Positions 11,226 to 22,300 of a stretch of DNA of 64,000 nucleotides are shown here, in pieces; position 1 is the stretch's first letter, and every line of letters begins with the position of its first letter. The notes beneath the pieces are model-generated. The model had not been told where the DNA came from. It was given only the letters and a program-made list of their open reading frames with translations, and ran no database searches. This stretch comes from Streblospio benedicti (Eukaryota; Annelida; Polychaeta; Spionida; Spionidae): contig CM032663.1 in NCBI GenBank assembly GCA_019095985.1, forward strand, positions 12,754,072 through 12,818,071. Reading direction: 5' to 3'. Made by a program: the position numbers and the translations under genes.

Positions 11226-12019
11226 ACATAGCCCAAGTCGCCAAAGTAGCCGTACTCCCTAACTATTTGGTGCATTCATTGGGAGATTAATATTTGAACC
11301 CATGTGACGCCTTTGATGTCTTTATGACGCCAAATGACTCCAATATGTCAGCCGTCGACTGCTATATATATGTGTGTGAGTTTTTATAAAATCGCCAATG
11401 GACAGCCAACAAGATCATTTTGCCCATCAAAACTACAGACTTGCACATCTACCCTGTATCATGAACGATCTCTTGTAGTCAGATGGAGTTTACCCAGGCA
11501 GCTTAAAAAGGAGTTCACAGACAAAGCACCAAAATTTAGCGTATCAATATGGAGATAACACTGTTGACACAGGCCATTTTGTTGTTGTTGCTCTGTGAAG
11601 AACACACTGGAGACCATCCTCTGTGGTTGGTGGCTCATGTTATCTTTACACATTGACGTGTAATTTCATGAGTTATAAGGCTCCACTACTGTCTAATACC
11701 TGTCTGGCCTATAAGATGGTATGTTTTAGTGGTGAGATCACCCTATGTATGCACATGTAGCTGGAAAGCCTCATGCAGGCATCTGCTTTAGAACTAGGTC
11801 TCAACATCAGTGTCAAACGAGGATATCGCCAGCCAGATTGTGATTGGTTGAAAATCTTTCATTTATCTTCCAGCAGGATTAGCAGTGCGAATGCGGGGTT
11901 GCGCATTGAAGGCTTCATACTATAACTACGAAACAAAGTCCTTATCCATGGATTGAGATGAGAACAGATCAGGTATCTTGCTCGAATGAACAGAGCCGGC
12001 GGTCCGGCCGTTTAACCGT
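11226..12019. other. Intergenic, no gene seen
   Basis: No supported coding sequence. A (GTT)n-like run lies near 11,580. Nothing else recognised. Confidence 0.45.
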
Positions 12020-12130
12020 TTAACAGCTTGGTGCTAAGGACCGATGACGTGTCTCATAACCTTGAGGTAGTGAGTTTGAGTTCAGGGCCACTTGTTGGTG
12101 TAGGAAAAATGAAGGCCTTCGGTTGTGAAA
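12020..12130 (+). mobile_element. tRNA-Met-like SINE head
   Basis: GTGTCTCATAACCTTGAGGT (12,049-12,068), followed by AGTGAGTTTGAGTTC with a box B-like core at 12,072-12,083, follows the anticodon loop (CAT), variable loop and T arm of elongator tRNA-Met. The D-arm side (GCTTGGTGCTAAGGACCGATG) is diverged and the acceptor stem does not close, so this is a SINE head or tRNA relic and not a tRNA gene. The 3' limit is uncertain. Confidence 0.55.
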
Positions 12131-12546
12131 CCTGTCTCAAAGTTGTGGATATTGTTGTAGAGACATGTTTCATAGTAAGATAGATGCTTCATGTTCCGAT
12201 GAACGTCACAAGCCTGCTTGGCAGTTGGTACGTAGGATAGTCCACTATTTAATCTACATCTATATACTGTTCATTTTCTAAACTTACATTCAACCAGGAC
12301 CATATGACCCATAGAGTCCTTTCTCTTGCCTGATACGTATTTCATCGCAACGCGTTGTTCTGTTCAAGCCACTAGCTGCCACATATAGGCTCAACTTATT
12401 GAAAAGGTATGGTGCACGCACAAATGTAGCCAATACGCCTGCATGCCCTGATAACTGGGGTATGTGCGTCGAAATTGACGCATAATTGACAAATATTGAC
12501 GATTAAACACGTTACTCTCCACACCCATAAACTGCTCCACGTATTG

Positions 12547-13067
12547 GGGAGCGTTCACGATTGACGTCGACCACATTTTGGCATTTTCTGAACACCCCCC
12601 CCTCGTCAACTTTCGTGAACTTTATGACCCCCCCCCCGGCAACTTGAGGACACACGCCCCAAACTGCCCCCATGCCCGCACCCCCTGTCAACTATGGCGG
12701 TGATGTCAATTTTATGACACCCTCACCCAAACCCCAAACCCCTCAGCCTAGCCAATATTTAAGATATGCCTTATTGAAATTGAATCTGTGTGCAGTTTTG
12801 TCTGGTCATGTTATACAAAAATTGCGTTTCATGACTAATATATATAAAAAATGCGATTTATGAACAAACATTCCAATAAATACAAAGCATTTATTTTATC
12901 TCCATTCTTTATACTACAACGTTAAATATCAATCATCAATTGAACTTTGATACACACACGTGTATCCTTAATGCAGCCCCCTCCCGTCAACTTTTGTGGT
13001 GACGCCCCCCCCCCTCCCTGTCAACTTTTGCTGACCTCCCTTCAGGGACGTCAATTGTGAACGCTCC
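12547..13067. mobile_element. Non-autonomous DNA transposon with 21-bp terminal inverted repeats
   Basis: The left end (from about 12,548) starts GGAGCGTTCAC and ends ATTGACGTC. The right end (13,047-13,067) is its reverse complement with one mismatch in 21. ATTG flanks both sides (12,543-12,546 and 13,068-13,071), a possible 4-bp target duplication if the left end carries one extra G. Subterminal GTCAACTTTTG-type repeats next to C runs occur near both ends (for example about 12,607, 12,687, 12,986 and 13,018). The AT-rich centre has no coding capacity. About 520 bp. Superfamily not assigned. Confidence 0.8.
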
Positions 13068-13539
13068 ATTGCCCCCTCTCCCCCTGCTTATGTTTGCGCA
13101 CATGACCGCGTGAAAAACTTATCATACACGTATGCTTGCTGTTTAAAACAGATGTTTCATGGATTTTTCATGCACGATTAATGCGTTGAGCGTGTGTGAA
13201 AGGGCTTTTAGCATTGATAATGCACAGTCCACCTGGGTGATGCATTTCTACCACTTTTTCAACAGTATAAATGTATATGCAGTCTAAAAATCTAGTTTGC
13301 AGGAAAAATATACATCAAAATTTCCTCCTCGTTTTAGTTCATAGCCACACGATGGCGTAGTTTAAATATTGGGAGTTAGTAAATGCCAGCCAAAGGCACG
13401 AATATAACACTGATGCCTTTTTTAGCTGGCTTATGAAGCCAGTCTTAGATTGTAAAACACCAGGGGAATAACCAACAGACAAATACGTGGGCGTGCAATT
13501 GCAGAGCCATGATTTCCTGGGGTAGAGAGGGGGCCAGTG
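13068..13539. other. Upstream flank of the calcium-channel promoter
   Basis: No gene or element recognised. Composition changes from AT-rich to CpG-rich at about 13,540. Confidence 0.45.
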
Positions 13540-14205
13540 CTGAAAATTCCCGAGGAAGCACAGGCGTACGCTCTCGACCGACCTATATGTGAGACTCAGC
13601 AAAGAAGACTGGGGAAAGTGTTTGGAAGTGACTGGCTCTGCCCCTTCGCACCCCATCAAACAGGATTACGTAAGACAGACAATCGGACCTTCACTCGCCG
13701 GAGGCGGCGAGCGATACAATGTACATTTGGCCAGCGGCGACGACGGCCGCTTTGAAAGGCGCTTTGTCCACGAGCACAAGCAGTATAAACATTACGCAAT
13801 AGGTCATGATATGGCCGACGTATAACACGCGTTTAACACGACCACCCTCTTCCCCCGCCTACTCCACAGCTGAACAGGAGAAAGACACCGTGGCCGAGGG
13901 CACCTGCTGTTGTTGTTGTCCCAATACTAGTAGCCGCGGTCAGCGGGGCACTGTGTCGCGGCGTGACTAACGCGAGCGGAAGAGACGAGTCATATTGATC
14001 GGCTGCGGCTTCGGCGAGGAGGACGACGACGGCGGCGGCAACTCGCGAAGTAGCGACCGACCGACCAGCCGTGCAGCTAGCTACAGCAGCAACGGCGGCA
14101 GCAAAGTAGACGTGCAGAAGACACAGTCGTCTGTGCAGCGAGAGAAGTAGTACAATCATGACTGCTTTGGAAAATTCACTATTTGGATAGCTTACGGCCA
14201 ATATT
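13540..14205 (+). promoter_or_regulatory. CpG-rich promoter and 5' UTR of the CaV1 gene
   Basis: A 650-900-bp block dense in CpG and GC-rich triplets stands out sharply from the AT-rich DNA around it and leads directly into the CaV1 start codon. It includes a CTCGCC/GGCGAG hairpin near 13,693 and a TATAAA at 13,784-13,789 that could place a start site near 13,815. Several open frames occur on both strands (for example plus 13,589-13,825), but none resembles a protein and GC-rich DNA favours open frames by chance. The transcription start is not proven. Confidence 0.55.
14158..14190 (+). promoter_or_regulatory. Upstream ORF in the CaV1 leader
   Basis: ATG at 14,158 opens a 10-codon frame (MTALENSLFG) closed by TAG at 14,188-14,190, 15 bases before the predicted CaV1 ATG and in the same frame. 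If this leader is transcribed as proposed, ribosomes must pass or reinitiate after this uORF, so it may damp translation. Confidence 0.5.
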
Positions 14206-14224
14206 ATGGCTCACCCACGAGGAG
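14206..14224 (+). CDS. CaV1 L-type calcium channel alpha-1, first coding exon
   Basis: ATGGCTCACCCACGAGGAG codes MAHPRG plus one base and is followed by the donor GTAGGT at 14,225. The ATG has a strong context (A at -3, G at +4) and an in-frame stop 15 bases upstream. Phase 1 here joins exactly to the two leading bases (GT) of the exon at 18,801, giving MAHPRGGTSYERDSPDVW and opening the most protein-like frame of that exon. A very short first coding exon behind a large intron is plausible for this family. The assignment rests on splice phase and promoter position, not on residue conservation, because CaV1 N-termini vary greatly. Confidence 0.65.
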
Positions 14225-17200
14225 GTAGGTAGAGGATGGCCAGTTCTGTGCAATGAGGCGCGTGTAAAAGCGTGCGTGTGCGGGGTTTTTATGCAAATTG
14301 AGGGGCGATTCTGTCGCCGAAAAGGTGACAGGTATTTTGAGTGCGGCTTTTGCCGCTCTGACTGCCGTTGTTGTGGTTGTCGTCGTGAGCTGTAGTTGTA
14401 GCGCCGTCTGTGTAGTGTACAGCAAAGCTTGATCAAGGTGTGCGGCAGCGGGGACTTTTTTTTTGTCCAACTCATGATAATAATCTTAATCCGCCCGAAG
14501 TGTGGGTGGCCTGTGCAATATGTTCTGTAAAATAGTATTAAATTTTACAGTACTGTTGGTGTACTACACACAGCATGGTCGTATTAAAAGCGAATACATT
14601 TCGATTTGATTTCAGTATGTGCTTTACTTAAGCATATAGGCTAATAAGAGTTGTATTTGGTAAATAAATATTGAAATGGTATAGTGTAATATCTGTTTAT
14701 CCTATAAAATGTATGGCATTTTCGACATATTACACTCCATTAATTTCATCCCACTTAACACCCGTATAGTGCACTCTCATCAAATATAATATCCAGTTCA
14801 GTAATTTTGTGCAACATTAATTTTGTAACAAATTCTAATAGATATTTGTTGTGAATTAGTATCTGTCATTTTCTAAAGTATGGAGATCTCTTTTTTGAAC
14901 ACTGATCTTCCAACATTATTTAGCTTGATGATGATGATGTAACTAAATTAGTAATCCCTGTGAATTTCATATATTTTATTTCTAATGCATACTATCTTCA
15001 CAATATTTGCATCCTATACATATACCATATTAATGCTGGTATACACAAGTTAAAGAACCATGCCATGATAGAATAAGTTTTCAAGTACAGTGTGATAATT
15101 GTGTGAACGAAAGAGTATTAGAATTCTGCCAAAGTATCAGTACATCAAATGCTTTTAAAATCAATTTGATTGATAAATAAAACGTTGAATGCATCAATTG
15201 CAAACTTTGAATAATATTATCTCGCATATTGTGTGCAAAAAAAATTAACTGAGTCTTGATCATTTAAACAATCAAGATAGCTTGTGTCCTGTGTTATGAG
15301 ATGTATAAAATTTCACATATTCGAATTCCTAAAATGTAATAAGGTTATCTAGAGGATCATATCGTGATTATTCAATTGGTCAAACCGAGAGAGCAGATGA
15401 AAAGGGTTAAGGTGGATGGTAAGCTTTATGATGTAACTGTAGTGGCTATTCCACAAAGAAAACCAGTCAAAAGTGCATATATCTATAATGCCTTGTCTTT
15501 TCATTTATTCAATTTTTAAGGGTACAGATGCACTGTGTTCTGATACAAATAGAATGGGTAGCAATTCAAAATCTAAATTTCATGGTCACCGTAATAGATT
15601 ATAATGAATAGTTTGAAAAAGAGATTTATGTGTGGTGAAAATATGATATTGAGGTTTTTATTTTTCAACATTTAAGACACTTTCCCCAGTGACAAAACCA
15701 TGTGTGTACATATGAAACATTCTTTCTCGTATAATTATAAAAGAAATGTAAAAGTTAAACATACAGAATCAATTGACATACATAGAAGGAAAAAAAGATG
15801 CTCCAGTTTTATTTAACTTGTCTCGCTTGACTGTCATATGCTTTAAAATTCAAACTGTCTCTGCAAAGAAAGAGTTTTTAACTGCATTGTGTAATCTATC
15901 CCTTTAACGTGGGGCAGCATTCGTGTTAAATATAGTTTGAAGGTATATTGTAATCTGTAAGCTTCAATGCAGTCATATAAATACCACGTGAATTTGCATT
16001 TGTAAAGGATACATCATTGGAAAAAGTTTATTTGAATATTGGAGGTACTGTGTTATATATCAAATTATCTATTTAACAATATGAAATTAACTTAAAACAT
16101 TGCAAAAATACAAAACTAACGAACAAGTATTCGATGTTTTTGATAATGGCACTTGAAATTCAAGGGACCCAAGTTAATTCGGTTAGCAACAGCTATTTGT
16201 TCGGTGTGTTTTAAAATGTGTCTTACATAGAATTGCGTATTAACATACAATATGGGGATTGGCTATTATTTGACGAAATGTATAAATGACAGTCCTAAAA
16301 AGTAAGTATGGTTATCCTGACCTAATAACCATGTATCATAATCTAGCTATGTCATCCTCAATAATCAAATGTAATGTCCATTGCAGTAAAATATTCTACC
16401 AATATATACTCTTAGAATGTACCAACATCTGAAATTCTTACAATGTGTTTGTGGGTAAATTGGTATCATCTCCATCAACTACATAATAAAAGTAGGTCCC
16501 TAGTTACGGTCAGTGATTTGAAGGAAGCAAAAGACTGCCCACTATATGTATAATGGACCTACCTTTGAGGTTGACCGTAGTTGTCCTGTTTAAACGGAGT
16601 AGCTTGTTTTCACTTTTCCATACATTCGTCTATAGTTAACATGCTCTCATATTTCGTCAATACATCTGTCAAGGATGTTTACTATTATGTTGCTTTATAA
16701 GAAATGTGTTAAGCTAGTTAACATACATTTAGTGATGTTTTACTAAAGGTCAACAGTGCATGTATGTAAATTTAGTAAATATGGATGTATCTTGTGTTAT
16801 AGGAGTATAGTGAGTTGGAAAATATGAGCAATTATTACAACGGTAAGCTGTTTAGTTTGTTTCCTCAATCTTTATGATTATTTCAGATATAAGAATAGTT
16901 ATACATTCCCGGAGAGACATTAAGGCATATTATCTCAGATGTGTCAAGTACTATACTTCAACCGTAACCCATATTTTACTTTAAGAAATTATATGACTAT
17001 CACTGAAAGGCTGAGTATACAACTATACATACATGTATGCATGTCTGCTATTAATTTTCATAAATCGCATATCATGGCGATTCTGGCTTAGAGTTGATTT
17101 TTAAGAATTTTTAGTTTATGGATTAAGACTCTGAACAAAATAGATATGAATAAATATAAGGTTAGTATAAAATAAGTAAGATTGCATTTTGTCTGTTTTC

Positions 17201-18800
17201 TACATAATCATAGCAATTGCAAAGAATGTCATGAAACAAGCCTTGTTTCATAAAGCGAATAGCAAACACAATTGACAATAATCTTAAGAGAATCAAGAGT
17301 CATTCCTGCACATTTGATTTTCATGATAAATTATAACAATTGTGAAAAAAACCATTGCTACAATAATAAAAATGCCTGTTCTTGACAGTCCAATTCAGTG
17401 GAGTCATCCATTTGAACACAGGGCTCTGCATTGTTTTCAGGAAAAAATAGAAGTTCTTTATTGCATTTCCCTTGAAAGAAGGAGAACAGTAATTTGTACC
17501 TCTTAACATCTTTATTTGTAAGATTTATGTTTAGATTGTACATATTTTTTAGTATATATTATGATTTAATTTGATTGCAGAAATATTGTCTCTTCAAGTG
17601 ATAATTATGTATCTAAGAAATAATTGCTCTTTGGCAAATAGTCTCCAATATTAGTAACCGGTATATACACAGTCTATTTACAAATCTTTTTTTTTTACCT
17701 GACTACTCCAAGCCAGTTTAAAATATTTTTTTCTCAATGTATATTTCAAATCTAAACCTTAGGATGACTTAGGAAGGTCACGTAGCCTTTCAACAGTTGT
17801 TCATTATCATACAGAGGTCATCGAGTAAGTTCACCTAGTAAAAAGACCTAAACAAATGATCGATTTGTCACACTATGATTAGAATAGTATATAAAACAAA
17901 GTTTTTAATATACATAGACTCTTTTAAACCGCATATACTTGTTTCCTGGATTCCTGGTCGTCGTTATCTGGAGATGTTTAAGAATTAGAACATATTAATG
18001 AAGAAAAATCTTCATACTTTGCTGTGTTTCAACTGTTGAAATATGTAATATGTTATTATATGGAATATTTTTCTCCTATCTCCTTAGATATATTTTGATG
18101 TCAAAATATAAACCCAGGTCTTCAAAGATAGTACTTTTCTTTTTGACTACATTTTGTATCTCGACTACCAGGATTAGGCTATGCTATTCCTGAAACTTAC
18201 AGATACAAAAATATAAATATATGAAATTAATACGCAAAATCACTAGTGAGGTGTGTTCAATCTATTTGATAATAATAGACCTGATAAAAATGCATTTGAT
18301 ACAAAAAATACTATTCTTACATAATTGAGTATCAGAAACGATTTATGTAGAGCATCAATATGGTTTTCGGAGAATTCTGAATACTCTCCAGTTAGATTTT
18401 TTAGAAGAAAGATGTATTATATTAGTCTTGTATAGACTTGTAAATCACCTCAAACATTGACATGAATGAGGACACAAAATCATGGGCGACTAATGGAGAG
18501 GGAAGAGTTTTTTTCAATAGAATAGAAAGAGTGGTGGAATAAGTAGATAATTGATAAAATAGCAAGGTGTTCCACTATTGTCTGGTATCGTTCAACCGAG
18601 CTAAAAAGCTGACCATGACACAGTATGCCATTCATCAACATAAATGAAGTATTGTTGAATGACCATTCAGATTTCACTGTCAGTGTTCGACATCTGGATT
18701 TTTCACCCTCCTTAAAAATTACAGCCCAGCTCAAAACTCCCATATAAACTGATCATCATAGCAACTGAATTTAAAATACTTCTCTCCATCTGTGTTGCAG
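14225..18800 (+). other. CaV1 intron 1 (GT-AG, 4.6 kb)
   Basis: The donor GTAGGT follows exon 1. The acceptor is preceded by a pyrimidine-rich stretch ending TGTGTTGCAG at 18,800. CpG-rich sequence continues for about 250 bases past the donor. The remainder is AT-rich, with no gene or clear mobile element seen. Confidence 0.65.
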
Positions 18801-19301
18801 GTACGAGCTATGAGCGGGATTCCCCCGACGTATGGTGCGGGCCGTCGTCATCAAGATCTACAGTACCCAGACAGTACAGCAGTATTAGCCACAGCGACCC
18901 CGACGACTACTCCCCCCCAAGTGACCCGCGCCACAGTAGCCGGCAGCCCCCTCCGCCTCCCCAGGGAGACTATCAGTACCACCAAGCCTACTCGCCGCAG
19001 CAGTCCCCCCAGCACGGAGGCGGCGGATACCCACCCAGCCCGGATCAGAATCCGGATCAGGGGGAGGAGGCGGGGCCGGGGAGGCGCGACCGTCGATATC
19101 CAAGCCGGCGAGCCAGAACTGGAACACTGCTCTAGCGGCTGCCGGCGTCGCGGGAACCATGAGTGCTGTGGCTGCGCAGAAGCGGCGGACTAATCCGCGC
19201 AAACAGCCCGTGTCGGCGAACCCTCGCCCGCCACGCGCGCTGTTCTGTCTGAACCTCAAAAACCCTATCAGGAAAGCATGCATCAGCATCGTGGAATGGA
19301 A
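18801..19301 (+). CDS. CaV1 L-type calcium channel alpha-1, cytoplasmic N-terminus exon
   Basis: The 3' part translates to NWNTALAAAGVAGTMSAV, then QKRRTNPRKQ, then RPPRALFCLNLKNPIRKAC and ISIVEW. This is the hallmark end of the CaV1 N-terminal domain (human CaV1.2/1.3: [26 protein letters not shown]), just before segment IS1. The 5' part, in the frame supplied by exon 1, reads TSYERDSPDVW and on through a Ser/Pro/Gln/Tyr-rich disordered tail (PPSDPRHSSRQPPPPPQ). The two parts are in different frames: the first runs into a TAG at 19,133 and the second has stops before about 18,958, so the exon is one base short (499 instead of a 3n+2 length). The switch lies between about 18,960 and 19,132, a stretch rich in C and G runs. 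A missing base in the assembly is the simplest reading. An alternative short form could start at ATG 19,159. The exon ends at AA|, phase 2, before an AT-AC intron. Confidence 0.92.
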
Positions 19302-19313
19302 ATATCCTTTTTT
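19302..19313 (+). promoter_or_regulatory. U12-type 5' splice site
   Basis: ATATCCTTTTTT matches the U11/U12 5' splice-site consensus (A/G)TATCCTT in full, beginning with A instead of G. Confidence 0.95.
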
Positions 19314-22300
19314 GTGCTCGTCGTGTGTGGGGGTTGTTGTTTTTTTTTTTGCTGCTGAGGGTGGGAATAACGCGGATTATGTGAGATTGATATTTTTTTA
19401 GGGGGGTTTGGGTTAGGGGTTAGGGGTCGGACGTGTTGGGTTGTTTGGTATGTACGGAATGTGAATCGTTTTTGTAATAGTTTTTGTGGTGTCCTGTGTC
19501 TAGGGAGTTTGAGTAGGTGGTAAATGCAAACATGGATTATGAAAGGTTATAGGTCGGAGGGTTCGGGCTGATTTAGGGGTTAAGTTGAGTATTTTGACCA
19601 TGAAGATTATGAGTATTAGATAATAAAAATGGAGGAGGGGAGCTTGTGTGAACTTTAATCAAGCAGAATGGATATTCCACAATGGCAAGTTGGATTTCTG
19701 ATAATGTTTACCTGAGATCACATGAAATTAGGCCTCCAGTTTTTATTTTTTTATAGTCATTCAATGCAAATGGGAATGAAGTCCTAGTTTCATATTTTCT
19801 GCTATTGAAGAAAAATATATTTCGACAAGAAGTGTGGTATAAAAACTTTTCCGGAATGTGGTATAGAGCTCGTATATCTACTTTGGATACCTGTGGATTT
19901 CTATTATATCATGGTAGGTGTTTATTTTATTGCATTTAGCCTTCATGGAATGCTTGGTTTGAGAGGCCATTCGCAGAGTGGTGATAGGTGGTCTGGCTGC
20001 TACAACATGTACATTTCATAGAATTGCCAATTTAATAACAATGTAACTGCTTTATTTTATTTTATTGCAACACAGCAAAAAAGTAATAGTGACTCTTGAT
20101 TAAATCTGGAAGTTCAAATACCAGGTTAATCATGATCCAGGTGTCTCACTGGAGAATGTCGATTATTTACTATTGCTTAACATTTTCTATTTAATTGTCT
20201 ATTCAGTACAGTCATCAGACGCATCCTGAGCCCTCTTTATAGGGATGTTAAGTTTTTCTGTGCATAAAATAGTCCAACAAATACCCTTACAATGTTTTCC
20301 TGAAAATTTCATACCTAATCCTATCAGAAAATATCCCCCACCCCAACCCACTTGACTATGGGCATGGTCAAAACCTATATAACTTAGAATATTGCATTTT
20401 ACCAGGCCCATCTACATGTACATTTTGTACATTGTACCTTTGAACATCTGATAAATGATGTTTTCTATAAATAAGAACTCCAATAACAAGACTGGTCACT
20501 CAGCAGCCTAGATGAGCATACCATGCATAACTAAATATTGTGTGATCTAGAGGTTCCATATTTCAGTATAAAGATACTGAATGTTACTACAAGGTGCAGT
20601 TTATGATAATAATGGATATTATAACATTGAATTAATATTCGTCACGTTAATAAATAATTATTGTGACTGACCTAAAATTGTACATGCTGTTTAAGCTCTA
20701 GACAAGATGATGAAAACACTTGAGACAAAGAATTTTTAGATTCAAAGTTATTGTTGATTTGATATTTCATCTGTTGAAATATAATTACACTTTTCATTTG
20801 TAGATAATTCTGATATATGTAGTTTATACTGTAATACAGAGAATACACTGAATGTTGAAAGCTTTCCATGCAAATGATTTCTCTTAACTATCACCCATGG
20901 GATGAGCAAGAAAAAGTGTAATATTTGACATTTATGCTCCACAACCATGTGTTCTGTCAATGGCTTTGTTTTGTAGTGACAAATTAATGAATGAACACCT
21001 GATATCTATAAATACCAGTCCCATTGAGCATACCTGGCATTGCTGGTATTGGCTCTATAGGACCAGTCTTATTTACATTAGCAGCTCACTGTTTTTGTAG
21101 AGGCAGTGTGGTGGGGAGTTGGCAAATCTCGCAACTTTTTTGTCTATCTCTATTAAGTTGGCTATGAGTACTTTGTAGTTCGTTCTAAGATGCTTGCTCA
21201 TGTCGATTTACTACTGTTGCCATGTAGTGATAAGTCATTGAATATATGATTGCAACATCTGCAATGGCAATAAATGCTTGTCGAATAGACGATATTTGTA
21301 ATTTGATCTAGTACAGAAGTGCATGTATCTAGTGTTCTCTGTTATTTTTATCCCGCTGCTTTTATACATTAGTATATTAAGATCCCCATCATGCTACAAT
21401 GTATGTATAGTTTTGAACAGTATGACGGTAGAGGCATTTTTAGATGGTAAAAAAAATCCATCATTATTTTTCTATTTGTCACAAACAGAAAATTAATTTT
21501 GCTACAGAGCAAAATGATAATATTCAGACTGTAAATGTTTATTTCGTGCTCTATAATTAATGAATATAAGAATGTTTTGGTATTAAATTGCAACTATTTG
21601 GCCTTTTGTATTTTTACCACTGATCACTGCTGATGGACCCAATATATGCTACCTACATGTACATTTGTAAATTGCTTACTCGAGCTCATATCTTGGCCAG
21701 ACTGAATTTATTATTCTAACCATCGACACCAGAGACGAGATTACTATTGCTATCATTTAGATAATCTTGATGTAAAGTGTGAGATGGGTCATGTATATAC
21801 ATTTCCTGACGATAGTGGACTGTCTATGTACCTCATACCTACCAGATACCATCTTCCATAATGTCGCTCAAAATAACTCAAGACAATTACTATTTTATCT
21901 TAAGGGAGGACAGTGTGGTAGTGTTTTATCATAAATGGGGGCAGAACGTTGAGCTAGTAATGTATAATTGATGCTGTATCGATCACATAAAGGACATTGC
22001 ATTGATTTGTGTTTTGATAGTCTACATTACAGTCTTGATACACATAATGAAGTTGGGCCTACTAGGGACAGATGTAGGCAAACAGAGTCTACATGTCTTT
22101 ACCTTGAACAATAAAACTTTATCTAACACTGACTTGGCTCAATTTCGGAAATGCGTTTTATGTGATCATGTTTTATATTGACATCTTAAGTATAAATGCG
22201 TGCCATATCTTTGAAGGGTTTGTTTTTCTATTTGAGTGTGGGTCTTTAAGTCAACGTATGAGATGTTCTTCTTATAATACCTTTGTGCAATGTACCATGC

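Noticed and set aside
12020-12095. Functional tRNA-Met gene
   Set aside because: The acceptor stem does not pair and the D arm is diverged; only the anticodon and T-arm half matches.
13339-14475. Several ORFs of 70-122 codons on both strands of the CpG-rich block
   Set aside because: No family resemblance, mutually overlapping on both strands, and the block fits a promoter/5' UTR. GC-rich DNA has few stops by chance.
18792-19289. Long ORFs in other frames over the CaV1 exon (plus 18,792-19,193; minus 18,885-19,289)
   Set aside because: They overlap the conserved channel exon in the wrong frame or strand and owe their length to its high GC content.
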